Source of the DNA: Verrucomicrobiota bacterium
Lineage (GTDB): Bacteria; Verrucomicrobiota; Verrucomicrobiia; Limisphaerales; SIBE01
Reading direction: 5' to 3'
DNA length: 64,000 nt
Assembly: GCA_016871515.1 (NCBI GenBank)
Contig: VHDE01000009.1
Coordinates: 16,077-80,076 of the forward strand
The position numbers were made by a program, and so were the translations under genes. Position 1 is the stretch's first letter. Each line of letters begins with the position of its first letter. The notes beneath the pieces were generated by a model. That model ran no database searches and was not told the DNA's origin. It was given only the letters and a program-made list of their open reading frames with translations. Positions 56,310 through 64,000 of this stretch are shown here, in pieces.

Positions 56310-58787
56310 ATGAGGGGAATGGCACATCTGAAGCCGGTGCTGCTGCTTCTCGCGGTCGCTCTATTCTTCCCGCTTGCCGCTCGCAGTGCCGACACCGAAC
56401 AACAAGCTATCGCTACGGCGGGCAATCGGATCGTTGAGGTGACGGTTGACCCTAAGTCAATTCAGCTGAATGGACGCAACGAGCGATTCGGCATTCTTGT
56501 TCACGGCAAAACGGCCGCTGGAAATTTCATCGACCTAACGCGTTCATCGCGTTTTCAAGCAAGAACTCCCGAGTTAGTTTCCGTTTCCGCAAGAGGCCGA
56601 GTGCGCGGACTTCGGGATGGCAAGGGGCTGATTGAAGTGGAAGCCGCCAATTCGAAACATGAAGTCGAGGTGACCGTCGCTCAAACCGGGATTCCGCGTC
56701 GTTTTAACTTTGAGGATGACATTACGCCGTTATTCAGCCGGTTCGGTTGCAATTCCTCGGGCTGCCACGGGAAGGCCGAGGGTCAAAACGGCTTTAAGCT
56801 TTCTGTGTTCGGCTATGATCCGTCTGCCGACTACAAGGCTTTGGTGATGGAAAGTCGTGGCCGCCGCATCTCTGCCGGCGCGCCCGAGCATAGTTTGTTA
56901 TTGCTGAAACTTTCCGGAACCATGCCGCACGGAGGCGGGCCGCGCATCCATCCAGGAACGCCAGAATTTGAAACCATTCGGGATTGGATTGCGGCCGGTG
57001 TGCCGTTTGGCGATGCGAAAGATCCGAAAGTCGAAAGCATCGAGATCGTCCCTCGTGAACGCATCTTATCGACGGGGGCGCAACAACAATTGCGCGTCAT
57101 GGCTTCCTATAACAACAACGGAAGGAAGATCGACGTGACGCATCTTGCTCAATTTCAATCGAACAACGAATCGCTCGCTCGCGTGGACGAAGATGGTTTG
57201 GTTTCCGTCGGTGAAATTCCAGGACAGGCCGCGGTCATGGCTCGCTATATGGGAAGCGTCGCTGTGTTTCATGGTGTGATTCCGCGCTCCGAACCAATTG
57301 CCGAGTATCCGCAATTGCCGGAACACAATTTCATAGACCAGCTCGTTCACGCGAAGCTCAAAAAGCTGAACGTGCGCCCGTCTGACTTGGCCGATGATGC
57401 CGAGTTTCTGCGGCGCGTTTATCTCGATGTGATTGGAACATTGCCAACCGCCGCTGAAGCGAGAAAATTCCTGACCGACCAACGATCCAACCGTCGCGCA
57501 CGGTTGGTGGATGAGCTGTTAGAACGTCCGGAATACGCCGATTACTGGGCGTTGAAATGGGCGGATCTTCTTCGCGTGGATCGCCAAGTTCTCGCGCACA
57601 AAGAGGCCTACTCGTACTACAAATGGATTCGCGATCAGATCAGCAGCAACAAGCCGTACGACCGCATCGTGGGCGAGTTGTTGACGGCCGAGGGGCCTCT
57701 TGCGGAAGTTCCCCAAGGCAATTTCTACAAGGTTTTCCAAAAACCGGGCGACGTGGCCAGCACTCTGTCTCAGGTGTTTCTAGGGGTGAGAATCGCCTGC
57801 GCCGAATGCCACCATCACCCGTTCGACCGCTGGAGCCAGACGGATTACTACGGCATGCAGGCGTTCTTTCAACCAGTCAGCCGCAAAAAGGTGTCTCTGG
57901 GCGAGATGCTCTCGTCCGAAGGCAATCCCGAAACGAAAAATCCGCGCACCGGCGAAAAGGTTTATCCGCACACCTTGGGCGCCAAGCCGCCTTCCGCAAA
58001 CCCGCCAGGCGAACTCCGGAAACTGTTGGCCGATTGGTTTACAGCGCCGGAGAATCCGTGGTTCTCGCGCAATCTGGCCAATCGTCTCGTCGCCCACTTC
58101 TTTGGCCGTGGCCTCGTCGAACCGGTCGATGATGTGCGAGCCACTAATCCGCCGAGTAATCCCGAACTGCTCGATGCGTTGGGCGCTCACGTTGCTACGA
58201 CTGGATTCGACCTGAAGCAAGTCATCAGGACGATTACTGCTTCGAGGACTTATCAGCTCTCTTCACGCCCGAACGAAACGAATGCACGTGACGAACAAAA
58301 CTACTCGCGAGCGCTCTTCAAACGATTGCCTGCGGAGGTGCTCCTCGATGCGATCTGCCAAGCCACAGGCATCGGCGAAAAATTTGGCGGCGTCCCCTAC
58401 GGTTCGCGAGCGATTCAACTTTGGGACAGCGATGTCGCCCATTATTTTCTGAAATTGTTTGGCCGGCCCGTCCGCAAAACGGCATGTGAATGCGAACGCA
58501 ACGCCGAAGCGAGCATTGCCCAAGTGTTGCACCTATTAAATTCCCCGGAGATCCAAGCCAAGCTCAGCCACGAGTCTGGCGCATTGGCCAAACTTGAACG
58601 AACCATTCCCGAGAATAGCGCTTTGGTGGAGGAGCTGTACTTGACCTGTTACAGCCGGTTCCCGACGGACAAAGAACGCGAAGTCGCCGAACGCCATATG
58701 CGCGTTTCGAATGCCAGCCGGCGCGCCGCCGTCGAAGATTTGCAATGGAGCATGATCAATTCGCTGGAGTTTATCTTTAATCACTGA
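56310..58787 (+). CDS. Ig-like (BIG2-type) + DUF1549 + DUF1553 protein
   Basis: DDITPLFSRFGCNSSGCHGKAEGQNGFKLSVFGYDPSADY, IACAECHHHPFDRWSQTDYYGM, NRLVAHFFGRGLVEPVDDVRATNPPSNPELL. Confidence 0.93.
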   Translation: MRGMAHLKPVLLLLAVALFFPLAARSADTEQQAIATAGNRIVEVTVDPKSIQLNGRNERFGILVHGKTAAGNFIDLTRSSRFQARTPELVSVSARGRVRGLRDGKGLIEVEAANSKHEVEVTVAQTGIPRRFNFEDDITPLFSRFGCNSSGCHGKAEGQNGFKLSVFGYDPSADYKALVMESRGRRISAGAPEHSLLLLKLSGTMPHGGGPRIHPGTPEFETIRDWIAAGVPFGDAKDPKVESIEIVPRERILSTGAQQQLRVMASYNNNGRKIDVTHLAQFQSNNESLARVDEDGLVSVGEIPGQAAVMARYMGSVAVFHGVIPRSEPIAEYPQLPEHNFIDQLVHAKLKKLNVRPSDLADDAEFLRRVYLDVIGTLPTAAEARKFLTDQRSNRRARLVDELLERPEYADYWALKWADLLRVDRQVLAHKEAYSYYKWIRDQISSNKPYDRIVGELLTAEGPLAEVPQGNFYKVFQKPGDVASTLSQVFLGVRIACAECHHHPFDRWSQTDYYGMQAFFQPVSRKKVSLGEMLSSEGNPETKNPRTGEKVYPHTLGAKPPSANPPGELRKLLADWFTAPENPWFSRNLANRLVAHFFGRGLVEPVDDVRATNPPSNPELLDALGAHVATTGFDLKQVIRTITASRTYQLSSRPNETNARDEQNYSRALFKRLPAEVLLDAICQATGIGEKFGGVPYGSRAIQLWDSDVAHYFLKLFGRPVRKTACECERNAEASIAQVLHLLNSPEIQAKLSHESGALAKLERTIPENSALVEELYLTCYSRFPTDKEREVAERHMRVSNASRRAAVEDLQWSMINSLEFIFNH

Positions 58788-58878
58788 AGGCTGTGACGAT
58801 GATCGAACAGCATTGTGGCAAATGGCCGTCCCGGCGGGACGAATGCTTTTGGGTTCACGGAAACGCACAGGAGATAAT

Positions 58879-60216
58879 ATGAAACGCTCTCACTACTTCT
58901 GCGATGGCATTCACCGACGTGACTTTTTGCGCATCGGCGCCGCCGGTTTGTTGGGCTTTCAAATGACATTGCCAATGTTGCTGGCCGGGCAGGCGCGCGC
59001 TGGCAAAGCCGGAGGAGCCAAGTCGGATGTCTCGCTCATCTTTATTTATCTGAAGGGCGGTTTGAGCACGATCGACACGTTCGATCTGAAGCCCGACGCG
59101 CCTTCAGATATCCGGGGCGAATTCAAATCGATCGCGACCAATGTTCCTGGAATCCGGATCGGGGAACTGCTCACGAAGACCGCGCAGCAGATGGATAAGT
59201 TCTCCTTGATCCGTTCGTTTGGTCATCGCAATGCCGACCATGGCCCAGCCGATCATTACATGCTGACGGGCTACCATCCCATAGCCGGGTTCAACCCAAA
59301 CCTGAAACCCAACAATCAGTTTCCGTCGATTGGGTCGGTGATTGCCCACAAGCTGGGACCGCGCGGCTCAGTTCCCCCCTATGTGTGTTTACCGATCATG
59401 CATGCGAGTGCGGGATCGGCATACTTAGGCGCAGCCGCGGTCCCCTTCGTCATCGAAGCTGATCCGAGCACTCCAGGATTTGCGGTTCCGGACTTGGCGC
59501 CGCCCATGTCCGTGGATGCGTCCCGCTTGGGAGCTCGACGTGAATTGTTGAACCAGGTGGACCGGTACCAACGCCAAGCTGAGGTGGCAGCGAATTCCGG
59601 CGCTCGCAGCGTCAGTGTCTTCGGGCAAAAGGCCTTTGATTTGATGACCTCGCCAGCCGCCAAGAAGGCCTTCGATATCTCGGCTGAACCGGAAAAACTC
59701 CGCGACCAATATGGACGCAACACGCTTGGCCAAAGCTGCTTGATGGCGCGCCGTTTGGTCGAGGCGGGCGTGCGTTGCGTCATGATCGATCATTCGAATT
59801 GGGACACGCACTTCGACAATTTCACTGTCTTAAAGAACCAACTTCTACCTAAGTTTGATGCCGCAGTCTCCACTTTGTTCCGTGACCTTGCGGATCGAGG
59901 TATGCTTGGGAAAACTTTGGTGATCCTGAGTGGTGAATTCGGCCGGACGCCTCGCATCAACAAAGATGCCGGGCGCGATCATTGGAGCAAATGCTTTACC
60001 GTGGCACTCGGTGGCGGTGGTATTCAAGGCGGTCGCGTCGTTGGAACCAGTGATGCCTGGGCGCAAGAACCAGCCGAAAATCCGTACGGGCCAGAGGATC
60101 TCGCCGCAACCATTTATCAATTGCTCGGAATTAATCCTAAAGACGAAATCCACACTCCGGAAGGCCGACCCATTGGGATCGCCAATGGCGGGCGGCTGAT
60201 TGCGGAGTTGGTTTAA
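58879..60216 (+). CDS. DUF1501 domain protein (Tat-like signal)
   Basis: HRRDFLRIGAAGLLGFQ, SLIFIYLKGGLSTIDTFDLKPDAP, VILSGEFGRTPRINKDAGRDHWSKCF. Confidence 0.95.
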   Translation: MKRSHYFCDGIHRRDFLRIGAAGLLGFQMTLPMLLAGQARAGKAGGAKSDVSLIFIYLKGGLSTIDTFDLKPDAPSDIRGEFKSIATNVPGIRIGELLTKTAQQMDKFSLIRSFGHRNADHGPADHYMLTGYHPIAGFNPNLKPNNQFPSIGSVIAHKLGPRGSVPPYVCLPIMHASAGSAYLGAAAVPFVIEADPSTPGFAVPDLAPPMSVDASRLGARRELLNQVDRYQRQAEVAANSGARSVSVFGQKAFDLMTSPAAKKAFDISAEPEKLRDQYGRNTLGQSCLMARRLVEAGVRCVMIDHSNWDTHFDNFTVLKNQLLPKFDAAVSTLFRDLADRGMLGKTLVILSGEFGRTPRINKDAGRDHWSKCFTVALGGGGIQGGRVVGTSDAWAQEPAENPYGPEDLAATIYQLLGINPKDEIHTPEGRPIGIANGGRLIAELV

Positions 60217-60315
60217 GTCCGTAGCAACCATACTCCGCTCATAATTTCGAGTCCGAAGACAGGAGCAAGGTTAGGACTACGAGTAAGCGTAAGAAATCAC
60301 TGGCAGGCTTAACCT

Positions 60316-62724
60316 ATGGCAAAGATGCAAAAGTTCTGGACACTCATCGTCGCCATTTTCACGTCGAGCCAATTGTCCGCCGAAGAACCATCCGTCTCTT
60401 ACATCTTCCCGGCGGGCGGCCAGCGCGGGACGACCGTTCATTTCAAAGTCGGCGGCCATTATCTCAATGGCGATGCCGCGTTTGAGATGCTTGGTTCTGA
60501 CGTCACCGCTAGCTCGCGAGTGCGTGAAACGAACACACTTTGGTTCGAAGGTCCGCTCATTCCGTTGCCAGCTTCTCAACAGGTCGAAGATTATCCCAAA
60601 GACCACGCCGGTCACGTCAAGATCGCCGCGAACGCCGAATTAGGCGTTCGTTACTGGCGAGTCTGGACATCGCAAGGCGCGACAGCAGCCAGAAAGTTCG
60701 AGGTTGGCCAATGGCCTGAGACAGTTGAAGACGAGATCGATGGCCATCCGATCCCCACACACGTGCAATTGCCAGTGACAATCAATGGCCGCATTTTCCC
60801 GCGCGAAGATATCGATGTCTGGTCGTTTCACGCCAAAACCGGCGAGCACATCTCTTGCGAAGTGAATGCGAAACGACTCGGTTCACCGCTGGAAGCGAAG
60901 TTAGAGTTGATCGACCCGCAAGGGCGGCAAATTGGCGAGGCCATTGGTCGAAGTGAGCAAGACCCGCGGTTGCAATTCACTGCTTCCATCGACGGCCTCC
61001 ATCAAGTTCGAATCCAGGATCTGAACGCAGGCGGCCTGCAACATTACGTCTATCGGCTGACACTGACAACGGGACCATCCGTCGCTACGGTTTATCCTTT
61101 GGGCGGCCGTCGCGGCACTAAACTGCAACTTGAGTTGGCCGGTCACGGGCCGGCGTCCGATCGGGCTGAGATCGACTTGCCGAAGGACGCGCTGCAAACC
61201 TACGTCGCTCGATTGCCTTTTGGCACGTCGAGCGCGAGCCGCGTTTTATTGGACGTGGACGACCTCCAGGAGTTCGTGGAGTCGGAGCCCAACGATGACC
61301 CAATGACTGCGAAAGTAGCGATCAGTCCGCCGGCGATGCTGAACGGCCGAATTGCCCAGCGCGGTGATGTTGATCTCTGGACAGTCATTGCCAAGAAGGA
61401 CGAGAGTTTCGAAGTCGATCTGCGTGCCAGCCGCCTTGGCAGCCCATTGGACTCTGTCTTGGTTGTCTCGGATGCCGATGGCAAAGAGCTCGTTCGCAGC
61501 GATGACATTGGCGGGGAACAGACGGACTCGCGATTAACATTCAAATCGCCAGCGGACGGCATTTACCGGCTTCGGGTCCAAGAACGTTTCTCGTCGCGAG
61601 GAGGTGACGAGTTTTCCTACCGTCTTCGAGTCGCGCCGCAACCGGGTCCGGACTTTAGACTCACATTTTCAAGCGACGTGGTGAACGTGTTTCGCGATGT
61701 CGCCGGGCTTACAGAGGAGGAGAAGAAGAAACGCCCGCCGACCAAGACCGCTCAACTGCGCATTGACGCGGAACGCATCGGAGGCTTCGCGGGCGAAATC
61801 GAAATCGCTGTCGAGGGATTGCCTCCTGGCGTGACGGTCAAGGGAACAAAGATCCTCGAGAAACAGTCTCGTCTAGACTTGCACTTCGGTGCTGCGCCGA
61901 CAACAAAGATTGCCGCAACCCACTTGATGGTCCGAGGCAAAGCGAAAATCGACGGTTGCGAAGTGGTTCGCACGGCCTCATTGCCTTTGGCGCGCGGGGA
62001 GCCAGCGCTGGAATCCGTCTTGTTGGCCGTCGCGATACCGACGCCCTTCCGAGCGCGCGGCGAGTATTTATTTGCCTATGGATTGCGCGGGTCCGTTTTT
62101 CATCGGCGCTATTTGCTTGATCGGTGGGATTTCGCGGGGTCGTTGAAGGCTCGCTTGGCTGACCGGCAGGTGCGGCATCTTCAAGGAGTTCGTGGCCCCG
62201 AGATTTCCATTCCTGCTGACGCAAGCGAGTTCGTATATCCATTGACCATGCCGCCGTGGATGGAAATCGGACGAACCAGCCGCTCCGCCGTGATGGTCTC
62301 TGGCGCCGTCAAAGATCACGATGGGACCGAACATATTGTCAGTTACAGCTCGGGCGAACAAAACGACCAGATCATCGCGGTCGTCGCGCCAGCGCTCTTG
62401 AACATCGAAACCGATCGGCGGTCGATGGCCGCGCAACCCAACACCACGATCGATGTGCGCTTATGGGTCAAACGAGACGAAACGCTGGCCAACTCACGTA
62501 TTAAACTCGAATTCGTTCTGCCCACCCATTTCAAAGATCTCGTCGTGGAACCGGTGACCGTGCCCGCCGCGGCGACCGAAGCACTTTTGCGAATCCAATT
62601 CGGCCCCGAATCTGGACCTTTCAATATGCCCGTCACGATCCGCGCGACTTCACTCGATTCGAAAGACCCTCATTTCGCTGAAACAAGTCTGGAACTGGTC
62701 CGACCGGTGGGCGCATTGCGTTAG
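60316..62724 (+). CDS. secreted PPC (pre-peptidase C-terminal)-like domain protein, planctomycete/verrucomicrobial type
   Basis: SYIFPAGGQRGTTVHFKVGGHYL, INGRIFPREDIDVWSFHAKTGEHISCEVNAKRLGSPLEAKLELIDPQG repeated as LNGRIAQRGDVDLWTVIAKKDESFEVDLRASRLGSPLDSVLVV. Confidence 0.85.
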   Translation: MAKMQKFWTLIVAIFTSSQLSAEEPSVSYIFPAGGQRGTTVHFKVGGHYLNGDAAFEMLGSDVTASSRVRETNTLWFEGPLIPLPASQQVEDYPKDHAGHVKIAANAELGVRYWRVWTSQGATAARKFEVGQWPETVEDEIDGHPIPTHVQLPVTINGRIFPREDIDVWSFHAKTGEHISCEVNAKRLGSPLEAKLELIDPQGRQIGEAIGRSEQDPRLQFTASIDGLHQVRIQDLNAGGLQHYVYRLTLTTGPSVATVYPLGGRRGTKLQLELAGHGPASDRAEIDLPKDALQTYVARLPFGTSSASRVLLDVDDLQEFVESEPNDDPMTAKVAISPPAMLNGRIAQRGDVDLWTVIAKKDESFEVDLRASRLGSPLDSVLVVSDADGKELVRSDDIGGEQTDSRLTFKSPADGIYRLRVQERFSSRGGDEFSYRLRVAPQPGPDFRLTFSSDVVNVFRDVAGLTEEEKKKRPPTKTAQLRIDAERIGGFAGEIEIAVEGLPPGVTVKGTKILEKQSRLDLHFGAAPTTKIAATHLMVRGKAKIDGCEVVRTASLPLARGEPALESVLLAVAIPTPFRARGEYLFAYGLRGSVFHRRYLLDRWDFAGSLKARLADRQVRHLQGVRGPEISIPADASEFVYPLTMPPWMEIGRTSRSAVMVSGAVKDHDGTEHIVSYSSGEQNDQIIAVVAPALLNIETDRRSMAAQPNTTIDVRLWVKRDETLANSRIKLEFVLPTHFKDLVVEPVTVPAAATEALLRIQFGPESGPFNMPVTIRATSLDSKDPHFAETSLELVRPVGALR

Positions 62725-62742
62725 TGACGGAAGTTCGCGGCA

Positions 62743-63303
62743 ATGAAATCAGCGATGGGGTTGCTCGATCATTTTCATCCACCCCTGAGCCAGCAGCGGC
62801 ATTGGCACGCTTTTCACAATGCATGGGCCACGTATGTCGCCGCCGGGCTGAACCGGGTACTACCCAAAGGGTGGTTCGCCGAGCCGAACGTTCAGTTCGG
62901 AATCGAGGTGGACGTAGCGGCCTGGAGTCCGTTCGTTGGCCGCGAAAAGCCATTCGCAGGTGAGTGGCGCCCGCCTGCCACGACTCAAACAGTTATGTTG
63001 CCGATGTTGACGGACCGAGCGGAGATTCTCGTCTATCAGACTGAAGGCGGGCCAGTATTGGCTGGCGCGATTGAATTGGTCAGTCCCGAAAACAAAGACC
63101 GTGCGCAAACTCGCAGCGCGTTCGTGGCGAAGTGCCGGAGTTATCTCCAAGAGAACATTGGTGTGATTGTCATCGACATCGTGAGCAGTCGCGCGGCCAA
63201 TCTGCACGGAGAGCTTCTGGAATGTCTTAGTCAATCTGGAGCGAGTCCCACCGACGCGACGGGATGCGACGGGCGGGCGCAAACTTTTATCCGAAAACGG
63301 TGA
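62743..63303 (+). CDS. DUF4058-like protein, C-terminally truncated
   Basis: MGLLDHFHPPLSQQRHWHAFHNAWATYVAAGLNRVLPKGWFAEPNVQFGIEVDVA. Confidence 0.7.
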   Translation: MKSAMGLLDHFHPPLSQQRHWHAFHNAWATYVAAGLNRVLPKGWFAEPNVQFGIEVDVAAWSPFVGREKPFAGEWRPPATTQTVMLPMLTDRAEILVYQTEGGPVLAGAIELVSPENKDRAQTRSAFVAKCRSYLQENIGVIVIDIVSSRAANLHGELLECLSQSGASPTDATGCDGRAQTFIRKR

Positions 63304-63378
63304 TTCATACCCGGGCTCTTTCTGAGCGCTTGCGTCGCATGGAACATCGTAGTCTAATGCGCCTCTCATCGAAGCGTA

Positions 63379-64000
63379 ATGAATGGCAGGCCAGAGCACC
63401 TTTCACAGGCTCGCGCGGTTTTCGCGGCCTGGTTGCGCGAACGGCAGAAAGGATCAGCCCGTGATTTCCATGAACTTTGTTCCGCACACCCGGAATTGTC
63501 CGATTCTTTGCGCGAACTCCAAAGCGGCTTCGAACTCGGTCAGCCCAACGAACCGTTCGACGGTTTTCGCCAGGCGATGCTCGCCCAGTTCTTGAATCGG
63601 GAAGAAATCAAGCTGCGGTCCGAAAACCCAGAATCTCCGAACGCGCCCTCGGACGGTGCGGCGCCTAGTTCGAAGCCAACCACCACGGACCGTTACGTTT
63701 CCGAAGGTGAAGTGGCGCGCGCGGCGGAATGGGTGTGATCTACCGCGTGCGTGACCGTGAATTGGCGCGGACCCTGGCGATGAAAGTAATGACCCTGCGC
63801 GAGGCAGAACGGCCGGGATCAAGTTCCAAACTTGACCGGGCTCGCTTCCTGGAAGAGGCCCAGATCACCGCGCAACTCGATCATCCCGGCATTGTGCCTG
63901 TGCATGAGCTGGGCTTCGACGCGCAAGGGCGGCCGTTTTTCACCATGAAACTGGTGAAGGGCCGCGACCTGAACGAGGTTTTCAAGCTCGTGCGTGCTGA
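63379..64000 (+). pseudogene. serine/threonine protein kinase, frameshifted at a CG run and truncated by window end
   Basis: TTTDRYVSEGEVAR|frameshift|GGMGVIYRVRDRELARTLAMKVM...FLEEAQITAQLDHPGIVPVHELGFDAQGRPFFTMKLVKGRDL. Confidence 0.8.

Noticed and set aside
13-63999. CRISPR array
   Set aside because: No run of identical direct repeats with regular unique spacers was seen; repeats here are inverted doublets or degenerate words.

Overview
This 64 kb window looks chromosomal and comes from a bacterium whose gene content resembles Verrucomicrobia/Planctomycetes (DUF1549/DUF1553 + DUF1501 gene pairs, PSCyt-type haem-c domains, RecG, FtsK, a Bat operon). Recognisable content: a sugar isomerase/Gfo-Idh pair; DUF554; tRNA-Pro(CGG); a batA-batBC-batD-batE operon; an ABC permease; recG-folK; ftsK; a beta-lactamase-fold/NamZ (DUF1343) fusion; a mod operon (tandem ModA-like SBP, modB, modC, MoeB-like); a large PQQ-propeller protein with a Rossmann insert; a MATE transporter; a PA14 surface protein; dus; a Phd antitoxin with a broken PIN toxin; two DUF1549/1553-DUF1501 loci; a haem-c/WD40/coiled-coil protein; D-threonine-aldolase-like and RidA proteins; and a frameshifted nicotinate phosphoribosyltransferase and Ser/Thr kinase. 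The most unusual signal is not a gene. Gaps between genes are filled by many different families of structured palindromic repeats, mostly REPIN-like doublets (arm hairpin - spacer - inverted arm hairpin), together with loopless perfect palindromes of 26-46 bp and word-like A/T-rich repeats. Several have entered coding sequences in frame (recG, the PQQ protein, the ABC permease C-terminus) or sit inside operons (bat, mod). No transposase or RAYT gene was recognised here, so any mobilising enzyme would act in trans. All calls are by eye from sequence and the supplied ORFs; no database search was run.
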